Assembly: GCF_900110835.1 (NCBI RefSeq)
Contig: NZ_FOJG01000001.1
Span: 2,387,499 to 2,451,498, forward strand
Source: Chitinophaga arvensicola
GTDB taxonomy: Bacteria > Bacteroidota > Bacteroidia > Chitinophagales > Chitinophagaceae
Reading direction: 5' to 3'
Length of the DNA stretch: 64,000 nt
Shown: one piece after another, positions 28,710 through 36,669 of the stretch
Layout of the letters: each line of letters opens with the position of its first letter
Position numbering within the stretch: the first letter of the stretch is position 1
Notes under the pieces: generated by a model
Told to the model about the DNA's origin: nothing
Databases searched by the model: none
What the model saw: only the letters and a program-made list of their open reading frames with translations
Made by a program: the position numbers and the translations under genes

Positions 28710-28767
28710 CACCCGCCTTGTCTTGCCCGATCAACGCCGGGCAGGCAGGGCGGGTGTAACTTTTTTG
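28710..28767 (+). terminator. Rho-independent terminator of the leucine operon
   Basis: CACCCGCC (28710-28717) pairs with GGCGGGTG-type sequence ending at 28756, with an inner TGCCCG/CGGGCA stem, followed by TAACTTTTTT. It closes the leuC-MT-leuDBA transcript. Confidence 0.8.
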
Positions 28768-28804
28768 TCCCCGCTTCGTTCTACAGGTGACAACAATTTC
28801 CCTG

Positions 28805-29194
28805 ATGAGAACAATTTCGTTACTCCTGATCTTTTTATTGTTTGCTGGTTGCAAGAAAGAAACAGACCGCTGTTCACAATACGGATGGATAGATATCAAC
28901 AGTGTCCGGTATATGGGTAAAACGCCCGCCAGTTCCCAGGGCGCAGGTGGTGTATTTTATGATGTATATACTACTTTCGCTACTTCCTGTTATTCCCTGA
29001 ACAGGCTGGTGGAAACCAGACAGGCGGATACCATACTCATTAAAGCCGAGTATATATATAATAGTTGTGCTACCTGTACCCAGTCCAGCAGCGTACAATC
29101 CAAAACCTATTCTTTTATCACCGCCACTCCCGGCACCTACTATTTAAAATGGGAGGGTATTCCCAGCCGTGTAGATACTGTTCATATTCCCTGA
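28805..29194 (+). CDS. Small lipoprotein of unknown function
   Basis: From the ATG at 28805 (six codons inside the longest frame) the protein has 129 residues and begins with a lipoprotein signal MRTISLLLIFLLFAGC; the cysteine is residue 16. The mature part contains five further cysteines, including NSCATCTQSSS, and a beta-rich C-terminus (TYYLKWEGIPSRVDTVHI). No family is recognised. It is a single gene after the leu terminator, with its stop two bases from the end of the convergent dipeptidase gene. Likely located at the cell envelope. Confidence 0.7.
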   Translation: MRTISLLLIFLLFAGCKKETDRCSQYGWIDINSVRYMGKTPASSQGAGGVFYDVYTTFATSCYSLNRLVETRQADTILIKAEYIYNSCATCTQSSSVQSKTYSFITATPGTYYLKWEGIPSRVDTVHIP

Positions 29195-29195
29195 C

Positions 29196-29873
29196 CTAAA
29201 AGAATATATCCATCAGTGGATATTTTTTATAGTCTGGCAGATAAAAATGCCACCATTCGGTGGAACTTCCCTTAAAGCCATGCTGAAACATGGCGTCCCG
29301 CAGTATTTTCCGGTTAGCTGCAATGACCGGATCTGACGGCATATAATTCTGATGTGCTTTCCTGGTAAAATCATCAAAGTCCGTAGGCATGGCCACGGGC
29401 TTATTTGTTTTAAGATCTACCATACTCAGGTCTATCGCTACGCCACGGTTATGGCCGGAGCCCTTCCGGGGATCGGCGGCGTACAGGTCGTTCGGCACTA
29501 TTTTAAACATAGCCTCCGTTACATGATAAGGACGGTAGGCGTCGTAGATCAGCAGGCCATATCCTTTTTTGCGTAGCGCTGTTTGTACGGCTTTCAGGGC
29601 TTTGGCAGCCGGTAGCCGGAGATAAATATCCGTGCGGGTATATAACTGTTGTTTGGTGAAGTTGTTGGTAGTGGCATACCGCACATCTTTCTGAATACCG
29701 GGAATATAGTGTTCCAGGTTTACCAGTTGCTGGTTGCTGTCTGCTTTTACCAGCTGGTCATATTGCTGGCGGGTAGTTAATACGGGCAATCCATATTTAT
29801 TAACGGGTATTTTCTGGGCGGCTGCCCGGGCGGAAATGGCCCATAGGAGCGTTAGTAACAGCATTCTTCTCAT
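29196..29873 (-). CDS. M15D family D-alanyl-D-alanine dipeptidase (VanX/DdpX-like)
   Basis: Read from the ATG at 29873 this is a 225-residue exported enzyme with signal peptide MRRMLLLTLLWAISARAAAQ; the frame extends 35 codons further up without looking like coding sequence. VanX-type zinc ligands and catalytic residues are visible: SGHNRGVAIDLSM supplies His and Asp, and STEWWHFYL supplies the catalytic Glu and third His. LIYDAYRPYHV is also typical. Such periplasmic enzymes cut D-Ala-D-Ala from peptidoglycan turnover for reuse. No vanHA genes are near, so vancomycin resistance is not implied. Confidence 0.9.
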   Translation of the reverse strand: MRRMLLLTLLWAISARAAAQKIPVNKYGLPVLTTRQQYDQLVKADSNQQLVNLEHYIPGIQKDVRYATTNNFTKQQLYTRTDIYLRLPAAKALKAVQTALRKKGYGLLIYDAYRPYHVTEAMFKIVPNDLYAADPRKGSGHNRGVAIDLSMVDLKTNKPVAMPTDFDDFTRKAHQNYMPSDPVIAANRKILRDAMFQHGFKGSSTEWWHFYLPDYKKYPLMDIFF

Positions 29874-29967
29874 GCGCTTAAAATTGCAGAAAAAGCCCCG
29901 GATTTGAGCCTGATTATTGAATTTTGCAAAAATTAGGCAAGAAAGTATGAAATACAGTGAAAATACA

Positions 29968-30000
29968 ATTGCAATCACCTTATATTAATAGGTATTTTAG
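29968..30000 (+). promoter_or_regulatory. Candidate promoter of the fucose cluster
   Basis: ATTG (29968-29971), 21 bases, then TATTTTAG (29993-30000): three of four and seven of eight positions of the TTTG / TAnnTTTG consensus at ideal spacing. It lies about 20 bases before the first start codon. No operator palindrome was recognised next to it. Confidence 0.35.
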
Positions 30001-30017
30001 AACCCTTAAATTTTTTA

Positions 30018-30803
30018 ATGATGGAACTGTTCAGATTAGATAACAAAGTGGCAGTTATCACAGGTGGTGGTAGCGGTATAGGACAGGCAATAGCGAAGAC
30101 ATTTGGCTCCCAGGGCGCGCAGGTGCATATCCTGGAGTTGAATGAGGAAGGTGGAAAATCCACTGCCGATGAAATCAGGGCAGCAGGTGGCCAGGCCACG
30201 GTGCATGCTTGTAACGTAGCCGACCAGGCAGCCGTGATTGGTGTAATGGACGGTATCGTAAAAGCAGCCGGTAAACTGGATATCCTGGTGAACTGTGCAG
30301 GTATTGCACATGTGGGTAACCTGGAGAACACCGCTGAACAGGACTTTGACCGGGTATACCAGGTAAATGTAAAAGGTAGTTACAACTGCATGTATGCAGT
30401 GATCAAACAAATGAAAGCACAGGGTGGCGGGGTGATCCTGAATGTGGCCTCCATCGCGGCCAGTGTGGGTATACCAGACAGACTGGCCTACTCCATGAGT
30501 AAAGGCGCGGTACTGACTATGACATTATCTGTTGCGAAAGATTACCTGGGCGCCAATATCCGTTGCAATTGTATATCGCCGGCAAGGGTACATACGCCTT
30601 TTGTAGATGGATTTATTGCGAAGAATTATCCGGGCAAGGAAGCCGAAATGTTTGATAAACTGAGTAAAACACAACCGATCGGCCGCATGGCTAAACCAGT
30701 GGAAATTGGTAACCTGGCGTTGTATCTTGTTTCAGATGAAGCAGGATTTATTACAGGCACCGACTACCCGATTGATGGTGGTTTTATCCGCCTGAATAAT
30801 TAA
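30018..30803 (+). CDS. SDR oxidoreductase, probable 2-keto-3-deoxy-L-fuconate dehydrogenase
   Basis: A 261-residue short-chain dehydrogenase: NAD-binding TGGGSGIGQ near residue 16, NCAGIA, catalytic Ser in ASIAAS, Tyr-x3-Lys in YSMSKGA, and ISPARVHTPFVDGF after it. The start may be either of two adjacent ATG codons (30018 or 30021). In the oxidative fucose pathway an SDR oxidises 2-keto-3-deoxy-L-fuconate to the 2,4-diketo acid cleaved by a FAH-family hydrolase, encoded two genes downstream. The sequence resembles BDH2/DHRS6-like SDRs, which fits. Assignment between the two SDRs of the cluster is by context and resemblance only. Confidence 0.75.
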   Translation: MMELFRLDNKVAVITGGGSGIGQAIAKTFGSQGAQVHILELNEEGGKSTADEIRAAGGQATVHACNVADQAAVIGVMDGIVKAAGKLDILVNCAGIAHVGNLENTAEQDFDRVYQVNVKGSYNCMYAVIKQMKAQGGGVILNVASIAASVGIPDRLAYSMSKGAVLTMTLSVAKDYLGANIRCNCISPARVHTPFVDGFIAKNYPGKEAEMFDKLSKTQPIGRMAKPVEIGNLALYLVSDEAGFITGTDYPIDGGFIRLNN

Positions 30804-30885
30804 GAATTAATGTGATGTGTGTTTTAAAGTGCGGACGATTACCCGTATCTTTCAAGTTATTCATTCATTAATTTTTAGTTATATC

Positions 30886-31629
30886 ATGCAACAATTTCGA
30901 ATGGGGCTGGCCATAGCAATAGCCGTATTATCTGCCTGTAATTCCGCGAGCAACAAAGGTGGCGCCAGCGGGGATTCCACCGTTATAAAACCGGCAACTC
31001 CGGATGGAACGGTGTCTGTTACATTTGCCGACAAGCAAAAAGATACTTCGCTGATCACTATCAAATTTCAGCTGAAGGGTGAAACCAAAGAGAAAACTTT
31101 TGAACAGGCGTTATTGAAAGATGCACCGGAATCAGACCTTTATAAAGTGTTGTGGAATGAGCCCAACAGTTGTTATATCGGGGTGTTGAAAGCGAATCAC
31201 CAGCCACGTTATTACCACGCTTTTATCGACAGTAAAAAAGATCTGAAAGTATTATGGGCAGCTACGCCGCCGCAACCGATCTGGGAGTACATGGAAAATA
31301 CCATGGGGCTTGGTAAGGTATCTGCCGGAGGCGAACTGGTACAGAAATATAAAAAAGGTATACAATCAGGTCAGATCCTGGCAGATTTTATCGCAGAGAT
31401 CAGACCGGATAATTCACCAGACAGTCTCGAACTGTATGTTGAATTTGGAGGCCTCCGTAAAAGTATGTTTATGGCCGTGCCAGCGGGCGCCAAAGGTGTT
31501 ATCCAGCCAACAGGGCAAGATGACCATGTGTATTTCTCTTTTGTAAAAGATGGAAAAGCAGAACCGGTGATTGACCTGAAAGTGGAAAGCGGACGGTTGA
31601 AAATAAACACATTAAAAGAAATCAAGTAA
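30886..31629 (+). CDS. Lipoprotein of unknown function inside the fucose cluster
   Basis: From the ATG at 30886 a 247-residue lipoprotein (MQQFRMGLAIAIAVLSAC, lipobox LSAC), followed by a low-complexity S/G/K linker and a soluble beta-rich domain (WNEPNSCYIGVLKANHQPRY, then IDSKKDLKVLWAATPPQPIW). No family or catalytic motif is recognised. An 82-base gap and a near-consensus -7 word (TATCTTTC, 30846-30853) precede it, so it may have its own promoter. It is followed 24 bases later by the FAH gene. It does not look like a SusD or a glycosidase. Confidence 0.7.
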   Translation: MQQFRMGLAIAIAVLSACNSASNKGGASGDSTVIKPATPDGTVSVTFADKQKDTSLITIKFQLKGETKEKTFEQALLKDAPESDLYKVLWNEPNSCYIGVLKANHQPRYYHAFIDSKKDLKVLWAATPPQPIWEYMENTMGLGKVSAGGELVQKYKKGIQSGQILADFIAEIRPDNSPDSLELYVEFGGLRKSMFMAVPAGAKGVIQPTGQDDHVYFSFVKDGKAEPVIDLKVESGRLKINTLKEIK

Positions 31630-31653
31630 GACTAATAAAAAAATAATATTGAT

Positions 31654-32505
31654 ATGAAACTGATCAGGTTTGGTTTACCGGGACAAGAAAAACCGGGTGT
31701 TGTTACAGCAGCAGGAATGTTTGATGTGAGTGCATTCGGTGAAGATTTTGGAGAACAATTCTTTGAAAACAACGGACTGGCGCGTTTGTCTGAATGGTAT
31801 GCTGCGCATGCCGGTGAATGTCCGCAGGTGCCTGCAGATACCCGTTTAGGTTCGCCTATTCTTCGTCCTTCCAAAATTATCTGTATCGGTCTTAACTATG
31901 CTGATCACGCCCGTGAAACCAACGCGGCGATTCCGGCAGAGCCAATCGTATTCTTTAAAAGTACCAGCGCACTGGTGGGTCCGAACGACGACCTGGTGAT
32001 TCCACGTAACAGCGTGAAAACCGACTGGGAAGTGGAACTGGCCGTTGTAATTGGCAAAAAGGCCAGTTATGTGGAAGAAAAAGACGCTTTGGACTATGTA
32101 GCAGGTTACTGTTTACATAACGACTACAGCGAAAGAGCCTTCCAGATCGAGAGAGGTGGACAGTGGGTAAAGGGTAAAAGCTGCGATACTTTCGCGCCGT
32201 TAGGTCCGTGGCTGGCTACCAAAGAAGAGATTGCAGATGTCAATAATCTTCGTTTATGGCTCACCGTTAATGGTCAGAAAATGCAGGATGGCAATACTTC
32301 CAATTTCATCTTTAACGTACCATTTGTAGTGGCTTACCTGAGCCAGTTTATGACCCTGCTTCCGGGAGATGTGATCTCCACCGGTACGCCAGCGGGTGTA
32401 GGTCTGGGTATGAACCCACAGGTATACCTGAAAGCAGGAGATGTGATTGAACTGGGTATTGATGGTTTGGGTACTTCCAAACAAACGGCAGTAGCGTATA
32501 AATAG
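31654..32505 (+). CDS. Fumarylacetoacetate hydrolase family protein, probable 2,4-diketo-3-deoxy-L-fuconate hydrolase
   Basis: A 283-residue FAH-family enzyme. The metal-binding acidic residues are in DWEVELAVVIG, with CIGLNYADHARET before and KSCDTFAPLGPWLAT and STGTPAGVGLG after. FAH enzymes cleave C-C bonds of diketo or ketodeoxy acids with Mg2+. Next to fucose mutarotase, lactonase and FucP genes the expected reaction is splitting 2,4-diketo-3-deoxy-L-fuconate into pyruvate and L-lactate. A ketodeoxyrhamnonate substrate is a close alternative. Five bases separate it from the mutarotase gene. Confidence 0.85.
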   Translation: MKLIRFGLPGQEKPGVVTAAGMFDVSAFGEDFGEQFFENNGLARLSEWYAAHAGECPQVPADTRLGSPILRPSKIICIGLNYADHARETNAAIPAEPIVFFKSTSALVGPNDDLVIPRNSVKTDWEVELAVVIGKKASYVEEKDALDYVAGYCLHNDYSERAFQIERGGQWVKGKSCDTFAPLGPWLATKEEIADVNNLRLWLTVNGQKMQDGNTSNFIFNVPFVVAYLSQFMTLLPGDVISTGTPAGVGLGMNPQVYLKAGDVIELGIDGLGTSKQTAVAYK

Positions 32506-32510
32506 TCATT

Positions 32511-32840
32511 ATGAAAAGATATTGTCTGGCGCTGGATCTGGTAGATGATCCACAATTGATCAGCGAGTACGAAGGGTATCACCGCAACGTATCCGCTGAA
32601 ATAAAGAAGAGTATCACAGACGCAGGTATTACGGTCATGGATATTTACCGTGCCGGTAACCGGTTGTTTATGATCATGGAGGTAGACGATACTTTCTCCT
32701 TCGAACGTAAAGACGCTATGGATGCTGCCAACCCGGCTGTAAAAGTATGGGAGCAGCTGATGTGGAAATACCAGCAGGCATTGCCGGTAGCGAAGGAAGG
32801 GGAGAAGTGGATTATTATGGACCAGATTTTTGCATTGTAA
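32511..32840 (+). CDS. L-rhamnose/L-fucose mutarotase family protein
   Basis: A 109-residue protein of the RhaM fold: MKRYCLALDLVDDPQLISEY at the start, the putative catalytic His in YEGYHRNV, MDIYRAGNRLFMIMEVDD in the middle and WEQLMWKYQQAL near the end. These enzymes interconvert alpha and beta anomers of 6-deoxy-L-sugars, delivering the right anomer to the dehydrogenase. The fucose reading comes from neighbours; RhaM-type action on rhamnose cannot be excluded. It is followed by a very stable hairpin in the intercistronic gap. Confidence 0.88.
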   Translation: MKRYCLALDLVDDPQLISEYEGYHRNVSAEIKKSITDAGITVMDIYRAGNRLFMIMEVDDTFSFERKDAMDAANPAVKVWEQLMWKYQQALPVAKEGEKWIIMDQIFAL

Positions 32841-32842
32841 AA

Positions 32843-32872
32843 GTAAAGCGGATGCTACGGCATCCGCTTTAC
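32843..32872 (+). other. Intercistronic 13-bp hairpin with UNCG tetraloop
   Basis: GTAAAGCGGATGC and GCATCCGCTTTAC form a perfect 13-bp stem closed by C(UACG)G, an exceptionally stable UNCG loop. It sits between the mutarotase stop (32840) and the amidohydrolase start (32886) inside the operon. The following sequence is ACAAAAAA, without a U tract, so it is unlikely to terminate plus-strand transcription. A role in mRNA stability or processing is plausible. Confidence 0.75.
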
Positions 32873-32885
32873 AAAAAATAGTTAC

Positions 32886-33713
32886 ATGGTTATTGACGCA
32901 CATCAGCATTTCTGGCAATACGATCCGGTCCGCGATGCATGGATTGATGAATCCATGGAAGTAATCCGCCGTGATTTTTATCCGGAACACCTGGCGCCTG
33001 TACTCGAAGAAAACGGGGTGCATGGCTGCGTGGCTGTTCAGGCGGACCAGTCGCCCGATGAAACCGCGTTTTTGCTCTCGCTGGCAGCACAGCATACCTT
33101 TATCAGGGGCGTGGTGGGCTGGGCAGATCTGCGCGCTGATAACATTCACGAACAACTGGAACAATATGCGGCGCATCCGAAGCTGAAAGGTTTCCGTCAT
33201 ATTGTACAGGGCGAACCCGATAGCCGCTTTATCCTGGGAGAACATTTTTGTCGTGGTATCAAAGCATTGGCACAACACGGATTTACCTACGATATTCTCG
33301 TATATCCGAAACAGTTAGCTGCCGTAGAAGAATTTGTACAGCAGTTTCCGGAGCAGGCGCTGGTGATAGATCACCTGGCCAAGCCGGATATCAAAGGTGG
33401 TGAACTGGAAGCATGGGCAGCACATATGCGCCGTATTGCACAGTCGCCCAATGTATACTGCAAGCTGAGTGGCATGGTTACAGAAGCAGACTGGCAGCAA
33501 TGGGAACCCGCACACTTCCGGCCATTCCTGGAAGTAGCGCTGGAAGCCTTTGGCCCGGGCAGGTTGCTGTATGGCTCCGATTGGCCCGTGTGCCTGGTGG
33601 CGGCAAAGTACCGTGAGGTAAAAAGCCTGGTCACTGACTTTATCAGCACCTTATCAACAACAGAACAACAGCAAATAATGGGAGGCAATGCCATCTCATT
33701 CTATCATCTATAA
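32886..33713 (+). CDS. Amidohydrolase family protein, probable L-fucono-lactonase
   Basis: A 275-residue COG3618-type amidohydrolase. The N-terminal metal motif DAHQHFWQYDP, the mid-barrel KGFRHIVQGE, VIDHLAKPDI and the C-terminal catalytic Asp in YGSDWPVC match the family that includes L-fuconolactonase and other sugar lactonases. It would hydrolyse L-fucono-lactone produced by the fucose dehydrogenase encoded next, giving L-fuconate. Length is normal, no signal peptide. Cluster membership makes the fucose assignment likely but not proven. Confidence 0.85.
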   Translation: MVIDAHQHFWQYDPVRDAWIDESMEVIRRDFYPEHLAPVLEENGVHGCVAVQADQSPDETAFLLSLAAQHTFIRGVVGWADLRADNIHEQLEQYAAHPKLKGFRHIVQGEPDSRFILGEHFCRGIKALAQHGFTYDILVYPKQLAAVEEFVQQFPEQALVIDHLAKPDIKGGELEAWAAHMRRIAQSPNVYCKLSGMVTEADWQQWEPAHFRPFLEVALEAFGPGRLLYGSDWPVCLVAAKYREVKSLVTDFISTLSTTEQQQIMGGNAISFYHL

Positions 33714-33733
33714 AAAATAACATTACACGTACT

Positions 33734-34516
33734 ATGGATTTAGGATTACAGGAGAAAGTGATGATCGTTACCGGTGGCGCAAAAGGAATCGGGGAAGCAA
33801 TTGCCAGGCTGATTGCAGCAGAAGGCGGCATTGCCGTTATTGCCGGCAGAAGCACCGCAGACAATGAGAAAACCGCGAACGACATTATCGCTGCCGGCGG
33901 TCAGGCACTTGCCATTACAGCCGAGCTGGGAAAAGTGGAGGATTGTAAAAAAGTAATCGCTGAAACTGTAGCCAAATATGGTAAAATAGACGGCCTGGTA
34001 AATAATGCCGGCGCCAATGATGGAGTGGGACTGGAAAGTGGCAGCCCTGAAAAATTTATGCAGTCGCTGCAGAATAATTTATCACACTATTACAACCTGG
34101 CACATTTCGCGCTGCCTTACCTGAAAGCATCGAAAGGAAATATTGTGAACATCGGCTCTAAAGTAGCCAATACCGGTCAGGGTAACACCAGCGGCTATGC
34201 CGCTTCCAAGGGAGCCATCAATGCACTGACCCGCGAATGGGCGGTAGAAATGCTGCCATACTCTGTACGGGTAAATACCGTGATCCCGGCCGAAGTATGG
34301 ACACCACTGTATGAAACATGGATCAATTCCCTGCCTAATCCACAGGAGAAGCTGGCATCTATTACTGCCAACATTCCATTTGAAAAAAGAATGACCACTG
34401 CTGTAGAAATTGCCAACGCAACCGTGTTCCTGTTGTCACCACGTTCATCTCATACAACCGGACAAATCGTATATGTAGATGGTGGTTATACCCATCTCGA
34501 CAGATCCATCAGCTAA
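33734..34516 (+). CDS. SDR oxidoreductase, probable L-fucose dehydrogenase
   Basis: A 260-residue short-chain dehydrogenase with NAD-binding TGGAKGIGE, VNNAGAN, catalytic NIGSKVANT and YAASKGA, and the tail GQIVYVDGGYTHLDR. It resembles HSD17B14-type SDRs, a group containing known L-fucose dehydrogenases. It lies between the lactonase-type gene and fucP, where the first oxidative step, fucose to fuconolactone, is needed. The other SDR of the cluster could swap roles with it. Confidence 0.8.
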   Translation: MDLGLQEKVMIVTGGAKGIGEAIARLIAAEGGIAVIAGRSTADNEKTANDIIAAGGQALAITAELGKVEDCKKVIAETVAKYGKIDGLVNNAGANDGVGLESGSPEKFMQSLQNNLSHYYNLAHFALPYLKASKGNIVNIGSKVANTGQGNTSGYAASKGAINALTREWAVEMLPYSVRVNTVIPAEVWTPLYETWINSLPNPQEKLASITANIPFEKRMTTAVEIANATVFLLSPRSSHTTGQIVYVDGGYTHLDRSIS

Positions 34517-34575
34517 GGATAAAGAGCCAACACCAGTTATCAACATTCATCACCTGAAACATTAAATTCTTCGTT

Positions 34576-35811
34576 ATGGCCGGAGGCGCAGTAAGTAATT
34601 CCACCTATGCTAGTAAAGATACCGGCGTGAAGCCTGGTAGTTACCTTTTCCCGTTGATCCTAGTCACCAGTTTATTTTTCCTGTGGGGACTCGCATACGG
34701 ACTGCTGGATGTATTGAACAAACATTTCCAGGAGGTTTTGAACATCACGACCAAACGTTCCACCTTATTACAGGGCGCTTATTTCGGCGCTTATTTCCTG
34801 ATGGCTTTGCCGGCAGGGATGTTTATGAACAAGTTCGGCTACAAGAAAGGAATTATCCTGGGCTTACTGCTGTATGCTACCGGTGCTTTTCTCTTTTTTC
34901 CGGCAGCAGGGGCATTGAGTTTTGATTTCTTTTTATTGGCCTTATTTATACTTGCCTGCGGATTAGCCTGCCTGGAAACGGCTGCCAATCCATATGTTAC
35001 GGTACTGGGAGATCCGGGTACCTCTGAACAGCGCCTGAACTTATCACAGTGCTTCAACGGACTGGGATCTTTCCTTGGTCCTATCATTGGTGGTAAATTA
35101 TTTTTCGGCAGCGGCAATGGCGATCTTACTACCGTAAAGCTCACCTATATTGTTATTGGTGTGGTGGTATTACTGATCGCAGGTTTCTTCTACAGAACAC
35201 CGTTACCTGAAATCAAAGAAGCAGAACAGGAAGGAGAAGCTGTGATGGCCGATACCCGTCCGCTGTTTGCACACCGTCACTTTGTGCTGGGCGTGGTAGC
35301 ACAGTTCTTTTATGTAGCGGCACAGGTAGGCGCCGGTGCGTTATTTATCAACTATGTAACTACTTACTGGCATGGCATTACCACAGAAAACGCTTCTTAC
35401 CTGTTGTCTGTAGCCCTCGCTTTATTCATGGGTGGCCGGTTTGTAGGCACAGCCCTCATGCGTAAAATAGCGCCCAATAAGTTGCTGGCACTATATGCGT
35501 TTATCAACATATTATTGAGTTTATTTGTAATGACCGGCAGCGGTGCTCCTTCTGTATATGCACTGATTACCATCTTCTTCTTTATGTCGATTATGTTCCC
35601 GACGATTTTTGCGTTGGGCGTAAAAGACCTGGGGGTACACACCAAACGCGGTGCATCTTACCAGGTAATGTCTATTGTAGGTGGTGCTTCTGTACCTTAC
35701 CTGATGGGCGTGGTAACGGAGTGGCAATCATTATCCGCCTCTTTCGCGATTCCTGCTTTCTGCTTTGTGATCGTGTTCCTGTACGGCTGGAAAGGCTATA
35801 AAAGAGTTTAG
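34576..35811 (+). CDS. fucP: L-fucose:H+ symporter-type MFS permease
   Basis: A 411-residue, 12-helix major facilitator of the FucP group. The start YLFPLILVTSLFFLWGLAYG followed by LLDVLNKHFQ is the FucP signature, with QGAYFGAYFLMALPAG, LACLETAANPYVTVLG and FNGLGSFLGPIIGG also typical, including the acidic residue used for proton coupling in the ETAANPY block. It brings L-fucose across the inner membrane and completes the cluster. Related sugars such as galactose or glucose are taken by close relatives, so context supports the fucose call. Confidence 0.9.
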   Translation: MAGGAVSNSTYASKDTGVKPGSYLFPLILVTSLFFLWGLAYGLLDVLNKHFQEVLNITTKRSTLLQGAYFGAYFLMALPAGMFMNKFGYKKGIILGLLLYATGAFLFFPAAGALSFDFFLLALFILACGLACLETAANPYVTVLGDPGTSEQRLNLSQCFNGLGSFLGPIIGGKLFFGSGNGDLTTVKLTYIVIGVVVLLIAGFFYRTPLPEIKEAEQEGEAVMADTRPLFAHRHFVLGVVAQFFYVAAQVGAGALFINYVTTYWHGITTENASYLLSVALALFMGGRFVGTALMRKIAPNKLLALYAFINILLSLFVMTGSGAPSVYALITIFFFMSIMFPTIFALGVKDLGVHTKRGASYQVMSIVGGASVPYLMGVVTEWQSLSASFAIPAFCFVIVFLYGWKGYKRV

Positions 35812-35826
35812 TTCTTTTTAATATTT

Positions 35827-35890
35827 AATCCGCAAAATCATTGTAACTTTCTTTGAATAAAAGAGGATACCATGATTTTGCGGATTTTTT
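35827..35890 (+). terminator. Terminator-like hairpin of the fucose cluster overlapping the next start codon
   Basis: AATCCGCAAAATCAT (35827-35841) is perfectly complementary over 15 bases to ATGATTTTGCGGATT (35872-35886), with a 30-base loop and a run of six T (35885-35890). The right arm starts with the ATG of the MbnP-like gene. It can insulate that gene from fucP read-through, or hide its start codon in a long transcript. Confidence 0.65.
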
Positions 35891-36627
35891 CTTTCTGTGC
35901 AGGCGGGTTCCTGGTGCTCACTTTGTTGCTGGCCGGGAAGCCCCTCGTTTCCGGGCCTGCACCTTCGTTGCAGCTATCACTTACCCATCTCATGGGACAG
36001 CAACCGCTCGTCAGAAAAACCGTTACCTACACCAACGCCTCCGGAGAGGAATTTACCATCAGCCGTTTCCGTTATTTCCTCAGTAACTTTTCGTTGGAAA
36101 GTGTGGATGGTCATGTAGTGACATTGCCACCTGCTTATTATCTCGTGGATGACGCCATTGACAGTACAAAAAATATCCGTCTTACACCTGTTCCGGCAGG
36201 AAAATATAAAAGTATCCGTTTCCTTGTAGGAGTAGACAGCATCCATAATGTGAGTGGCGTGCAATCGGGCGCACTGGCCGTGGAAAGCGGTATGTTCTGG
36301 ACCTGGAACAGCGGCTATATCATGGCGCAGATAGAAGGACATTCACCCGTGATCAATACGCCTTTGCAGGAATTTATTTTTCATTGCGGTGGTTACAAAG
36401 AGAAAGACCAGGTGCTAAAATATGTTACACTGCCATTTTCACAACCGATTACGATAGGAGAAAAGCAACCACCACATATTCAACTCAGCGCTGATGTGGA
36501 AAAATGGTTTTTACCGGATACCGTCAGTTTCAAAAAGATAGCGGTCATTATGGCGCCGGGCGTGAAAGCCAGACAAGTAGCCGGTAATTACCAGCATATG
36601 TTTAATATTACCGGCATTACGGAGTAA
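35872..36627 (+). CDS. MbnP-like copper/metal-associated protein
   Basis: A 251-residue exported protein with signal-type N-terminus MILRIFSFCAGGFLVLTLLLAG. The mature part matches the MbnP-like family: LSLTHLMGQQP, a YTNASGEEFTISRFRYFLSN block, LVGVDSIHNVSGVQSGAL and the tryptophan-rich FWTWNSGYIMAQIEG. In methanotrophs MbnP is modified by the diheme enzyme MbnH, which oxidises a Trp to kynurenine and creates a copper site. An MbnH-like gene follows 42 bases downstream. No methanobactin genes are seen. The start codon lies in the arm of a terminator-like hairpin; AGAGGA stands a few bases upstream. Confidence 0.8.
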   Translation: MILRIFSFCAGGFLVLTLLLAGKPLVSGPAPSLQLSLTHLMGQQPLVRKTVTYTNASGEEFTISRFRYFLSNFSLESVDGHVVTLPPAYYLVDDAIDSTKNIRLTPVPAGKYKSIRFLVGVDSIHNVSGVQSGALAVESGMFWTWNSGYIMAQIEGHSPVINTPLQEFIFHCGGYKEKDQVLKYVTLPFSQPITIGEKQPPHIQLSADVEKWFLPDTVSFKKIAVIMAPGVKARQVAGNYQHMFNITGITE

Positions 36628-36669
36628 TGTTATCAGATTCCATCACCGCGTACCGTTTTTAGTGGCCGT

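Noticed and set aside
29196..29873. VanX-like enzyme as a vancomycin resistance gene
   Set aside because: No vanH, vanA-type ligase or VanRS genes nearby; chromosomal M15 dipeptidases of this kind serve peptidoglycan recycling.
29874..29978. 35-codon N-terminal extension of the D-Ala-D-Ala dipeptidase
   Set aside because: The downstream ATG at 29873 begins a classical signal peptide and normal family length.
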